64,000 bases of DNA from Saccharicrinis sp963677655 (GTDB lineage Bacteria; Bacteroidota; Bacteroidia; Bacteroidales; Marinilabiliaceae), in the NCBI GenBank assembly GCA_963677655.1, contig OY782088.1; one strand, 5' to 3'. The notes beneath the pieces are model-generated. The model had not been told where the DNA came from, did no database searches, and worked only from the letters and a program-made list of their open reading frames with translations. Of this stretch, positions 43,007-52,184 are shown piece by piece (the stretch's first letter is position 1; each line of letters starts with the position of its first letter). Both the position numbers and the translations under genes were made by a program.

Positions 43007-46000
43007 ATGCTTGAAAAGATTATAAGATTTAGTATTAATAACAAACTCATCATAATCCTTTTTACGCTCACAATAGTAGGATTTGGATTATTTTCCATAT
43101 ATATAATACCGGTTGGAACCGTACCTGATATTACTAATAATCAGGTTCAGGTAATTACAACATCTGGAAATCTTTCTACACAGGAAATAGAGCAGTTTAT
43201 AACAACACCTGTTGAAATGCAAATGGCTAATTTACCTGGCGTTATAGAAATTCGTTCCATTTCTAAGTTTGGTATTTCATTGGTTACTGTTGTTTTTGAC
43301 GAAGACATGGGAACCTATTTACCCAGACAACTGATTGCTGAAAAAATAAAAAGTGCTTCAGAGCAAATACCAGAAAGTTATGGAACACCTGAAATGGGGC
43401 CAATATCTACAGGTTTGGGCGAAATCTACCAATACATACTTGATGTAAAACCCGGTTATGAAAATAAATATTCAGCAATGGATTTAAGGACAATTCAGGA
43501 CTGGATCGTAAAGCGTCGACTAACAGGTGTTACAGGAGTTGTAGAAGTGAATAGTTGGGGTGGTTATCTAAAACAATATGAAATAGCATTAGATCCATTG
43601 TTACTTAAGAGTTTGGATGTGAGTTTAATGGACGTTTATGAGTCTTTAGAAAAAAACAATAATATAAGTGGGGGTTCATATATTGAGAAAAATAATCAAA
43701 GTTATTTCATAAGAGGTGATGGACAAGTAAAGAATATTGATGATATAAAAAATATCGTAGTAGCATCAAATTTTGGTATTCCTGTTTACATTAAAGATAT
43801 AGCCAATGTTCAATGGGGGCATGCGAATCGTTTTGGGGCTATTACAGCAAATGGAAAAGGAGAAACCATTTTGGGGCAGGTGATGATGCTTAAAAATGCA
43901 AACTCTAAAGAAGTAATTAATGCTGTAAAAGAGCGAATTGAAGAGGTTCAAAAAAATTTACCAGAAGGAGTATTTATTAACCCGGTTTTAGAAAGAGGTG
44001 AATTGATAGCTAAAACATCATTTACTGTTGCTGAGAATTTAATTTTAGGAGCCTTAATTGTATTTATTACTGTTTTAATTTTACTGGGTAATATGAGGTC
44101 CGCCTTGGTAATTGCTTCCATGATTCCGTTGGCCTTACTGTTCACTATTTCAATGATGTATATTTTTGGAATAGATGCTAATTTGATGAGTTTAGGAGCC
44201 CTTGATTTTGGAATTATCATTGATGGAGCTGTTATTATTGTTGAGTTTATAGTCCTGCGTATGACTCAAATGTCCAAAGAAATAAATGATGCAAAAGTAG
44301 AGGATAAAAAGGTATTGTCAGATAAAATCTCAAACGAAGGAGCTTCTAAAATGATGAAGTCAGCTATTTTTGGACAGATTATCATTCTGATTGTTTTTAT
44401 ACCAATTTTATCGCTTCAAGGAGTTGAAGGAAAAATGTTTCGTCCAATGGCCTTATCATTTTCATTTGCTATTTTGGGTGCAATGATTATGGGATTAACA
44501 TGGCTTCCTGTTGCATCATCATTATTTTTAAGACCCGGAGATTTAAGTAAAAAGAGCATTTCAAAACGATTGTTGGATCTTATTTACAAATCCTATTACC
44601 CTGTTATTAAATGGTCCTGCGAACATAAAAGAATTGTTTTAAGTTCTGCTATTATATCTTTGATTATCACCGGATTCTTATTCGTAAAAATTGGAGGAGA
44701 ATTTGTTCCCACCTTGGATGAAGGTGATTTTGTAATACAGCCTGCTTTAAAAACAGGAACTTCTTTATCAGAAACGATCCATATGACCACTAAAATGGAG
44801 AATATATTAATTGATGAATTTCCTGATGAAGTCAACCAAATAGTATGTCGCATTGGAGCCGCAGAAGTTCCTACAGATCCTATGTCAATGGAAGAGATTG
44901 ATATGATTATAAAACTCCATCCCAAAGACCAATGGGTAAAAGCAAGGAACAAGGAAGAGTTAGCTATCCAATTTAAAGATGCTCTCAGCGTTATTCCCGG
45001 AATAGAATATGAATTTACTCAGCCAATTGAAATGCGATTCAACGAGTTAATAACTGGAGTTCGGTCTGATATTGCTATAAAATTGTATGGTGAAGATCTG
45101 GATTATATCAATACAAAGGCTAATGAAATAAAAAAGTTGGTTTCAGAAGTTCAGGGAGCAGCGGATGTGATCTTAGAAAAGACCACAGGATTACCTCAGA
45201 TAAAGGTGCATTATAATAGAAGTCATCTTGCCAATTACAATGTAAATGTAGAAATGCTAAATACATACTTATCTGCTGCGTTTGGAGGTAAAATAGCCGG
45301 TGTTGTTTTTGAAGGCGAACGACGATTTGATATGGTAATGCGTCTTCAGAATATCAATAGAACAGATATCGAAGATATAAGAAATCTGTGGATAACTATT
45401 CCCTCAGGAGCTCAAGTACCATTATCTGAATTTGCTGATATTGAATATACAGAAGGACCTGCAAAAATATCGCGAGATAATACCCGTCGTCATGTGGTCG
45501 TAAGCGTTAATGTAAGAAACAGAGATCTTCAATCTGTAGTTGAAGATATAAGAACAGTAATAGATCAGAATATAAAATTACAACCAGGGAACTATATTGA
45601 ATATGGAGGACAATTTGAAAATCTTCAGAATGCCTCAAGAAGGTTATTGATTGCAGTTCCTGTAGCCTTATTACTCATATTTATTTTTCTTCATTTTGCA
45701 TTTCAATCATTCAGAGATGCATTGATGATATTTACAGCTATTCCTTTAGCAACTGTAGGAGGGGTATTTTTGTTATGGCTTAGAGGTATGCCTTTTAGCG
45801 TATCTGCAGGAGTTGGATTTATTGCCTTATTTGGTATTGCGGTATTAAATGGCATCGTTTTAATAGAGCATTTAAAGGAGTTGCAAATAGAAGGAGGATT
45901 AAATATGAGAGAGATAATAATTCAAGGGACTAAAGACCGTTTAAGACCAGTTTTACTTACTGCAGGAGCTGCAGCAATGGGATTTTTACCTATGGCAGTA

Positions 46001-47344
46001 TCCACAGGTGCAGGAGCTGAAGTTCAACGTCCCTTAGCTACAGTTGTGATTGGTGGATTAGTCACATCTACAATGCTTACAATGATTGCTTTACCATTGT
46101 TTTTTGAAATTTTTTACAATGTGGTTGGTATTAAATTATTCCCATTTAGATTGATAAGATCAAAAGTATTATTGATCTTATTATTTCTGATACCTACTTT
46201 AAATGTTTATTCTCAAGAAGAAGTTAATCTTGAAAAATTAACTCAATATGCTTTAGAAAATAATAATTATCTAAAAGCTGTAGCTTTAAAGACTCAGCAG
46301 GCAGAATCTAATATTAAAACTTCGTTTTCAATTCCAAAAACTAATATTAGCTATGGTTTAGATGAGAATAATATAGCAGAGAATAATCATCCTTTGAGAG
46401 TTTGGGGAATACAGCAGGATTTTTCCTTTCCATCGTATTACATAACAAAATACAAATCAAATAATATTTCAAGATCAATTGTACAAACACAGTTTAATCT
46501 TGAGAAGAACCGGATTATTAAAGGAGTGTATAATAGTTATTATGAGTGTGCTTTGTATCATAATAAAATGAAAATATACGAGGAACTTAAAGATTTGTGC
46601 AAAGAACTCCTTTTTCAATCAGAAAAAAGATTGACACTAAACGATATTAATAAACTTGAGTATTTAAATATCAAATCTAAGCACAATGAAATATTACGTA
46701 AACTCAAAGATTTGGAAGTTGCTTATGATCTAGCTCATCAAAGACTTAAAATAGTAACAAATTATCCAATAGAATTTAGGATATCAGAAGAACTTGAGCA
46801 AATTAAATCTGCAAACTTTAATATAGACACCTCACTGGTGAGCGATTTATTTCACTTACAAAATCAATATGCAGAGTCAGAGGTTAAGGTTGAAAAAAAT
46901 CAGGTATTACCAGATTTTTCTGTAGGTTACTTTATCGGATCCAATACCTATGAAAATTCTAAAAATTATCAAGGGTTTGAAATAGGTGTATCGATTCCTT
47001 TGTTTTATAAGAGTTATCATAACACCATTAAATCAGCTAAACTAGCTTATAACGCACAAAAGTTTATTTCGGAAAATGAAATGGCTGAAGTAGAACTCAG
47101 ATTAGCAGAATATAACGCTGAAAAATTAAAATATGATTTGCTTATTAAACAATATGAAGAAACAGAATTACTTTTATCAGAAGAAATTAAACGTACTGCT
47201 CTTGAAGCATATAAGCAAAAGGAAATTGATTTTTTAAGATTTGCAAATAGTATGGAATCAGCAATGAATATAGAATCAGCTTATTATGAGGCAATATATA
47301 ATTACAATATGGTTTACTTAGAAATAATGTATTTTACAAAGTGA
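43007..47344 (+). CDS. CusA/CzcA-type heavy-metal RND efflux pump fused to TolC-like outer-membrane factor
   Basis: A 1445-residue protein. Residues 1 to about 1050 are a complete CusA/CzcA RND permease: N-terminal helix, GVVEVNSWGGYLKQYEI, the transmembrane proton-relay block LDFGIIIDGAVIIVEF, and a second half ending TVVIGGLVTSTMLTMIALPL. After a hydrophobic stretch that looks like a signal peptide (VLLILLFLIPTLNVYSQ, near 1048-1064) residues 1065-1445 resemble TolC-family outer-membrane factors (LTQYALENNNYLKAV, GFEIGVSIPLFYKSYHNTIK, coiled-coil ending AYYEAIYNYNMVYLEI). Such fusions are known in Bacteroidota. The adaptor gene follows 8 bases later. Together they would export a divalent or monovalent heavy metal ion from the periplasm; the ion is not evident. 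Confidence 0.92.
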   Translation: MLEKIIRFSINNKLIIILFTLTIVGFGLFSIYIIPVGTVPDITNNQVQVITTSGNLSTQEIEQFITTPVEMQMANLPGVIEIRSISKFGISLVTVVFDEDMGTYLPRQLIAEKIKSASEQIPESYGTPEMGPISTGLGEIYQYILDVKPGYENKYSAMDLRTIQDWIVKRRLTGVTGVVEVNSWGGYLKQYEIALDPLLLKSLDVSLMDVYESLEKNNNISGGSYIEKNNQSYFIRGDGQVKNIDDIKNIVVASNFGIPVYIKDIANVQWGHANRFGAITANGKGETILGQVMMLKNANSKEVINAVKERIEEVQKNLPEGVFINPVLERGELIAKTSFTVAENLILGALIVFITVLILLGNMRSALVIASMIPLALLFTISMMYIFGIDANLMSLGALDFGIIIDGAVIIVEFIVLRMTQMSKEINDAKVEDKKVLSDKISNEGASKMMKSAIFGQIIILIVFIPILSLQGVEGKMFRPMALSFSFAILGAMIMGLTWLPVASSLFLRPGDLSKKSISKRLLDLIYKSYYPVIKWSCEHKRIVLSSAIISLIITGFLFVKIGGEFVPTLDEGDFVIQPALKTGTSLSETIHMTTKMENILIDEFPDEVNQIVCRIGAAEVPTDPMSMEEIDMIIKLHPKDQWVKARNKEELAIQFKDALSVIPGIEYEFTQPIEMRFNELITGVRSDIAIKLYGEDLDYINTKANEIKKLVSEVQGAADVILEKTTGLPQIKVHYNRSHLANYNVNVEMLNTYLSAAFGGKIAGVVFEGERRFDMVMRLQNINRTDIEDIRNLWITIPSGAQVPLSEFADIEYTEGPAKISRDNTRRHVVVSVNVRNRDLQSVVEDIRTVIDQNIKLQPGNYIEYGGQFENLQNASRRLLIAVPVALLLIFIFLHFAFQSFRDALMIFTAIPLATVGGVFLLWLRGMPFSVSAGVGFIALFGIAVLNGIVLIEHLKELQIEGGLNMREIIIQGTKDRLRPVLLTAGAAAMGFLPMAVSTGAGAEVQRPLATVVIGGLVTSTMLTMIALPLFFEIFYNVVGIKLFPFRLIRSKVLLILLFLIPTLNVYSQEEVNLEKLTQYALENNNYLKAVALKTQQAESNIKTSFSIPKTNISYGLDENNIAENNHPLRVWGIQQDFSFPSYYITKYKSNNISRSIVQTQFNLEKNRIIKGVYNSYYECALYHNKMKIYEELKDLCKELLFQSEKRLTLNDINKLEYLNIKSKHNEILRKLKDLEVAYDLAHQRLKIVTNYPIEFRISEELEQIKSANFNIDTSLVSDLFHLQNQYAESEVKVEKNQVLPDFSVGYFIGSNTYENSKNYQGFEIGVSIPLFYKSYHNTIKSAKLAYNAQKFISENEMAEVELRLAEYNAEKLKYDLLIKQYEETELLLSEEIKRTALEAYKQKEIDFLRFANSMESAMNIESAYYEAIYNYNMVYLEIMYFTK

Positions 47345-47351
47345 ATTTAAT

Positions 47352-48467
47352 ATGAAAGCAAAAACTATATATACCCTGCTTGGAATAACTACAGCGTTGT
47401 ACCTTATGAGTTGTTCAACTAAAAAAACAGAAGAGACTACAGGGAATTCTGATTTTATAGAGATAACAAAAGAGCAATTCCAAACTGAAAATATGGAATT
47501 TGGTAAACCAGAAAAACATGTGTTTAAAAATAAAATTCAGTTTTCTGGTAAGATTGTTCCTACAGCTAATGGAATGGCAAAAATTAGTGTTCCAATTGAG
47601 GGAACAATAGAAAAGCTTTATGTTCAGCCAGGACAAAGATTAAAAAGAGGTGAAAAAATAATGGAAATAGGAGGAAATGCGATGATTGATTTGCAACAAC
47701 AAATTACTTCTTCTGTTTCTAAATTGAAGCATTTAACGGCTGAATATGAAAGGGCCAGGATATTGTATGAGGATAATATTAAAGTTCAAGATGAGTTTTT
47801 TAAAATTGAGAGTAACTATAAATCAGAATTAGGAAATTATTCAGCATTAAAATTAAAATTACAGAGATTAGGTATTACGGTTAGTGATATTGAAAATGGT
47901 GATTATCATAAAACATATATTATTACAGCTCCAATAGAAGGCCAAATTGTTAATCTGGAATGTAACTTAGGACAATTTGTTAGTGCAGAACAATATATTG
48001 CTGAGATTGTAAATAACAATCAAGTGCAGGTTAAAATATCGCTATTTGAAAAAGATCTGTCTCTAATTGAAATAAATCAAAAAATTGCGTTTAATATAAT
48101 TGGAGATAATCAGGAGTATAATGGTGAAATAAGATCTATTAGTAAATTGATAAATAATCAAACCAAATCATCAAACTGTTATGCTGAAATTCTAAATACA
48201 GATAATGAATTTTCAATTAATCAATTTGTAAATGGAAGTATTATTATTGATTCTGATACATTACTTGCTTTACCTAGTAGTGCAATAATTAAGTCAGGAG
48301 AACTTGATTATGTATTATTAAGTGAAGGTGAACAGAATGGAAATTATCATTTAAGAAAAGTATCTGTAAATACTGGTATGAATGATGATAATTATACCGA
48401 AATAAAGGATGATAAGTTAAATAGTAAAATATTGATTAATGGAATTTATAATATAAATGTTGAATAA
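47352..48467 (+). CDS. Periplasmic adaptor subunit of the RND pump (HlyD/CusB family), lipoprotein
   Basis: A 371-residue membrane-fusion protein with lipobox LYLMSC (Cys21). It shows the barrel-sandwich half motifs ISVPIEGTIEKLYVQPGQRL and KTYIITAPIEGQIVNLEC around a helical hairpin (about 120-180), then a beta-barrel segment (VQVKISLFEKDLSLIEINQK) and a membrane-proximal end (LPSSAIIKSGELDYVLL). It bridges the inner-membrane pump and the outer-membrane channel encoded by the preceding gene, from which it is only 8 bases away. No histidine- or methionine-rich metal-binding N-terminus is seen, unlike CusB. Confidence 0.9.
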   Translation: MKAKTIYTLLGITTALYLMSCSTKKTEETTGNSDFIEITKEQFQTENMEFGKPEKHVFKNKIQFSGKIVPTANGMAKISVPIEGTIEKLYVQPGQRLKRGEKIMEIGGNAMIDLQQQITSSVSKLKHLTAEYERARILYEDNIKVQDEFFKIESNYKSELGNYSALKLKLQRLGITVSDIENGDYHKTYIITAPIEGQIVNLECNLGQFVSAEQYIAEIVNNNQVQVKISLFEKDLSLIEINQKIAFNIIGDNQEYNGEIRSISKLINNQTKSSNCYAEILNTDNEFSINQFVNGSIIIDSDTLLALPSSAIIKSGELDYVLLSEGEQNGNYHLRKVSVNTGMNDDNYTEIKDDKLNSKILINGIYNINVE

Positions 48468-48573
48468 TTATTAAAAATTAAGTTTAGTCAAAAAAAAGAA
48501 GTTCTTTACATAGAATTATTTATTTCATATTATATTTCGACCTGTAATTCAATAATCGTTTTATTTTTAATTT

Positions 48574-49638
48574 ATGGCCAGGTTTTTAAAATCAAAGAAA
48601 GAATTAATAGGAATTTCTCCAGATGATATATTATTTAAAGGAGAAAAGAAAATTGAGAAAACCCGCTTAAGATTAATAGATTATAATTCTGAAGAATTTA
48701 AAGAGGCAGAATTGCATGATTTAAATGAAGCTCAGGATTTATTGTTTAACGAAAATACATCTTGGATTAATATTGATGGTCTTCATGATACTGATATTAT
48801 GAAAGATCTATCAGAAAAATTCCATATAGAACCATATATAATAGCTGAAGTTCTTGATACACATAAAAGACCAAAGATTCATGAGTATGATGATTTTATT
48901 ATGTTATCAACGAAAATGTTACAATTTAATGTTGAAAAGGAAAAAATATTTTCTGAGAACTTATCAATTATTGTGAATACAAACAAATTAATTTCATTTC
49001 AGGAGAGAGTAGGAGATTTTTTTGATCCGGTTCGAGAACGTATCAGAAAAAACAGAAAACGAATAAGAAATTCAGGGCCTGATTATCTGGCTTTTGCACT
49101 ATTAGATGTTGTTGTTGATAATTACATTCATACAATAAGTTTACTGGGAGAAAAGATTGAAGAATTGGATGATGAGCTAATTAATAATCCTTCAACAAAT
49201 AGTCTTGAAAAAATTAACAAATATAAAGTAGAGATAAATTATTTACGTAAAACCATTAAGCCTTGCAGAGAAATGATTTTAAACCTTTGTAAGTCCGATT
49301 CTGATTTTGTAAGCGATGAAATTCAAGGTCATTTACATGATTTGCAAAATAATATTGAATTGGCAAATGAGTCAGTAGATAATTATCGCGATATACTATC
49401 CGATCAATTAAATATATTTCACACTACAGTAGCATATAAATTAAATGATATACTTAAAATTTTAACAATTTTCTCTGTTATTTTTATACCAATAACTTTT
49501 ATTGCTGGGATATATGGAACAAACTTTGATTTTATACCAGAACTTCACTACAAATACAGTTATTTTATCATGTGGGCTGTTATTGTTTCTACCGCAACCG
49601 GAATGATTGCCTATTTCAAACGTAAAGACTGGTTTTAA
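48574..49638 (+). CDS. corA: CorA-family divalent-cation channel with a GTN in place of GMN
   Basis: A 354-residue CorA-type protein: long cytoplasmic N-terminal part (SWINIDGLHDTDIM, YIIAEVLDTHKRPKIHEYDD, RVGDFFDPVRERIRKNRKRI), a stalk helix, and two C-terminal membrane helices (LTIFSVIFIPITFIAGIYG and YFIMWAVIVSTATGMIAYF). The pore signature between them reads YGTNFDFIPELHYKY, where the normally invariant GMN is GTN near residues 314-316. The codons are GGA ACA AAC, so this is not an ambiguity of reading. It most likely transports magnesium or cobalt/nickel; ion choice may be affected by the change. It has no close operon partner. Confidence 0.88.
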   Translation: MARFLKSKKELIGISPDDILFKGEKKIEKTRLRLIDYNSEEFKEAELHDLNEAQDLLFNENTSWINIDGLHDTDIMKDLSEKFHIEPYIIAEVLDTHKRPKIHEYDDFIMLSTKMLQFNVEKEKIFSENLSIIVNTNKLISFQERVGDFFDPVRERIRKNRKRIRNSGPDYLAFALLDVVVDNYIHTISLLGEKIEELDDELINNPSTNSLEKINKYKVEINYLRKTIKPCREMILNLCKSDSDFVSDEIQGHLHDLQNNIELANESVDNYRDILSDQLNIFHTTVAYKLNDILKILTIFSVIFIPITFIAGIYGTNFDFIPELHYKYSYFIMWAVIVSTATGMIAYFKRKDWF

Positions 49639-49738
49639 AAAATCGAATTTTTTATTACAAATTGAATAAAACTTATAACTAAAGCGTAGGCTTTTTTGTT
49701 ACATTCTTTGTAAATTATTATCAATTAAAAAAAAGGTT

Positions 49739-50908
49739 ATGGTACCTCTTCAAAATAATATTCAATTAAGCCCAAGAAAATTTGTAGCTCCGGAATATAT
49801 TTATGGTGTTGATTCAAGATTGATGGTTGGTGTTTTTTGTAAAAAATTAGGAGGTAGAAGGGTTTTGTTGGTTGTAGATGAGGGTATTAAAAAGACTCAG
49901 TGGTTTGGGGAGGTTGTAAATGAACTTCAAAAAAAATCAGTGGAATATGTAGTTTTTTCAGAAGTTTCGCCAAATCCCAGAGACTTTGAAGTTATGAATG
50001 GCAAAAAGGCTTTTGAGGAGAATAAATGCAATATGATATTGGCTTTGGGTGGAGGTAGTGTGATGGATTGTGCCAAAGGAATTGGTATTGTTGCTTCTAA
50101 TAGTGGTCATATTACCGAATATGAGGGTGTTGATATGATTAATGTACCCATTCCTCCTTTAATTTGTATTCCAACCACAGGAGGAACCGCTGCTGATGTA
50201 TCTCAATTTGCTATCATTAATAATACAGGAGAAAGATATAAGTTTGCTATAATTAGTAAAGCTGTAGTACCGGATGTGGCTCTTATTGATCCGATGGTTT
50301 TAACCAGTATGGATCCTTTTTTAACAGCATGTACAGGATTAGATGCATTATCTCATGCCTTTGAAGCCTTTGTTTCAAATGCAAACTCTCCATTTACAGA
50401 TTTATATTCTCTTGAAGCAATTAAGTTGATAAAGGGGAATTTAAAGGATTGTATTGACAGGCCTAATGATCTTCAAGCCAGAGGTAAGATGATGCTGGCA
50501 AGTTTATATGCAGGATTAGCATTTTCTAATGCAAGCCTGGGATGTGTTCATTCTATTGCTCATAGTTTAGGTGGATACTTGGATTTACCTCATGGCGAAT
50601 GTAATGCAATCCTTTTACCTCATGTTGTAAATTATAATTTTGAAGCAGCATCTGATCGTTACAAGAGACTTGCTAAAATATTTAATGTTTCGGAATTAGA
50701 TACGAATAGATTGAAAAGTACATTTATTAATGAATTGTTAAACTTTAAGAATAGCTTAGGTATTCATAATACATTAAGAAATAAAGGAGTTAAGGTTGAT
50801 ATTATACCTTTAATTGCATCTAATGCAATCAATGATCCATGTAATGCAACAAATCCAAAACCACCTGTAAAAACTGATCTTGAAGTAATATGTAAAGAGG
50901 CATTGTGA
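49739..50908 (+). CDS. Iron-containing alcohol dehydrogenase, ErcA-like regulatory type
   Basis: A 389-residue group III alcohol dehydrogenase. The N-terminus RKFVAPEYIYGVDSRLM is typical of the ErcA subgroup. NAD-binding motifs (ALGGGSVMDCAKGI, IPTTGGTAADVSQFA) and the metal ligands are all present: Asp and His in GLDALSHAFEAF, His in HSIAHSLGGY, His in DLPHGECNAILLPH. The enzyme could oxidise a primary alcohol or reduce an aldehyde. The next two genes encode histidine kinases, and the first starts 3 bases after this stop codon. This arrangement parallels the ercA-ercS regions of Pseudomonas, where the dehydrogenase modulates signalling for ethanol oxidation. The regulatory role here is inferred. 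Confidence 0.85.
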   Translation: MVPLQNNIQLSPRKFVAPEYIYGVDSRLMVGVFCKKLGGRRVLLVVDEGIKKTQWFGEVVNELQKKSVEYVVFSEVSPNPRDFEVMNGKKAFEENKCNMILALGGGSVMDCAKGIGIVASNSGHITEYEGVDMINVPIPPLICIPTTGGTAADVSQFAIINNTGERYKFAIISKAVVPDVALIDPMVLTSMDPFLTACTGLDALSHAFEAFVSNANSPFTDLYSLEAIKLIKGNLKDCIDRPNDLQARGKMMLASLYAGLAFSNASLGCVHSIAHSLGGYLDLPHGECNAILLPHVVNYNFEAASDRYKRLAKIFNVSELDTNRLKSTFINELLNFKNSLGIHNTLRNKGVKVDIIPLIASNAINDPCNATNPKPPVKTDLEVICKEAL

Positions 50909-50911
50909 TTG

Positions 50912-52111
50912 ATGGATAAAGATTGGAACAAATATAGAGATAAGATTATAGGCTTAGGTGAACATTCTTTGCATAAAAGCTATTATCCGGAATTACAAAA
51001 ACAAATCGATAGTCTGGAAGCTACACAAAGAAATTTACAAACCATAATAAACAGTATAAGTGATGCTATAATTATACATGATGAGGAAGGAAAGTTTTTA
51101 GCTCTTAATGACAGGGCTGTTTCAATGTATAATATCGATAAAGAAGAATGTAATAGATTTTCTGTATATGACATAACTTCACAAAAACAAGATACTTCTG
51201 ATCTTAAAAATATATGGTCCTTAGTTTTGGATAATCAACCTCAGGTTTTCGAGTGGATTTGTAAACAATATAATAAGAATGTAGAGATGGAAACTCAGGT
51301 AAGTTTAAGTCCTACTTTATGGAATGGTAAGGCTGCTATTGTTGCTGTTGTTCGTGATTTTTCAGAGCGTAAGAAATTTGAAAATGAATTAATAAAAGCT
51401 AAAGAAAAAGCAGAAGAAGCTAATCAACTTAAAACAGAATTCCTGAAAAACATGTCTCATGAAATTCGTACTCCAATGAATGGAATTATTGGTTTTGCAG
51501 ATATGTTAGCAGATAATGATTTGACTTCAGAGTTAAGGGAATCCTATTCTAAAATTGTACAAGAGAGTAGCTACGAATTATTAAAAATTATTGATAATAT
51601 TCTTGAAATATCAAAGCTGGTTACAAAGCAAATACCATTATTAGAAGATACTTTTTGTTTAAATGATATATTTAAAGAATTAAATAATCAATTCAACTCT
51701 AAGTCTATTCAGCATGATATTCCTATTAGGATAAAAACTGAGTTAAATGATTTTAATAGCTATATAAACACTGATAAAAGTAAGTTGTATAAAATTTTGA
51801 ATATCCTGATTGAAAATGCTTTTAAGTTCACTGAAAAGGGGTATATAGAAATTGGATATACATTAAATGATAATACCATAGTTTTATTTGTCAAGGATAC
51901 CGGAATTGGTGTTTTTCCTCAAAATAAGGAGTTAATTTTTGAACGCTTTTCAAAAGTGAATACAGATATTTCAAAAGGAGGTTTAGGATTAGGTTTAGCT
52001 ATTGCACAAGAGTATTCTCGCTTGTTAGGAGGAAATATAACTATAGATTCAGAAAATGGTAAGGGATCTACTTTTTATTTATCAATACCATATAAACCAT
52101 TAGTGAATTAG
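50912..52111 (+). CDS. Soluble PAS-domain sensor histidine kinase
   Basis: The ATG at 50912 is chosen as start; an in-frame TTG at 50909 directly follows the upstream stop codon and would add one residue. The product (399 residues) has no transmembrane segment. A PAS domain (SISDAIIIHDEEGKFLALND, about 46-155) precedes HisKA (LKNMSHEIRTPMNGIIGF near 178-195) and an ATPase domain (IENAFKFTEKGYIE, VKDTGIGV, GGLGLGLAIAQEYSRLLGG). No receiver domain is attached. Three-base spacing from the alcohol dehydrogenase gene implies translational coupling, so the kinase and dehydrogenase probably act together in sensing a cytoplasmic redox or alcohol signal. Confidence 0.9.
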   Translation: MDKDWNKYRDKIIGLGEHSLHKSYYPELQKQIDSLEATQRNLQTIINSISDAIIIHDEEGKFLALNDRAVSMYNIDKEECNRFSVYDITSQKQDTSDLKNIWSLVLDNQPQVFEWICKQYNKNVEMETQVSLSPTLWNGKAAIVAVVRDFSERKKFENELIKAKEKAEEANQLKTEFLKNMSHEIRTPMNGIIGFADMLADNDLTSELRESYSKIVQESSYELLKIIDNILEISKLVTKQIPLLEDTFCLNDIFKELNNQFNSKSIQHDIPIRIKTELNDFNSYINTDKSKLYKILNILIENAFKFTEKGYIEIGYTLNDNTIVLFVKDTGIGVFPQNKELIFERFSKVNTDISKGGLGLGLAIAQEYSRLLGGNITIDSENGKGSTFYLSIPYKPLVN

Positions 52112-52128
52112 CTAATAGTGATTTAAAG

Positions 52129-52154
52129 GATAATATTTTTCATAAAATATTATC
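52129..52154 (+). terminator. AT-only hairpin between two kinase genes
   Basis: GATAATATTTT (52129-52139) pairs perfectly with AAAATATTATC (52144-52154). No T-run follows, and the stem has only two G-C pairs, so it may be a processing or attenuation site and not a full terminator. Confidence 0.4.
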
Positions 52155-52184
52155 TGGTTGTTTGGATTTTTAATTTTATAATTC

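Noticed and set aside
43948..44220. A 90-codon minus-strand frame rich in Ile and Lys inside the RND pump gene
   Set aside because: Composition mirrors the membrane-helix codons on the other strand; no start context or homology seen.
43007..47344. RND-TolC fusion as a sequencing or frameshift artefact
   Set aside because: The frame is open throughout with no stop at the junction, and this fusion type is known in Bacteroidota.
50909..50911. TTG start directly after the alcohol dehydrogenase stop codon
   Set aside because: An ATG follows immediately and is the more likely start; the difference is one residue.
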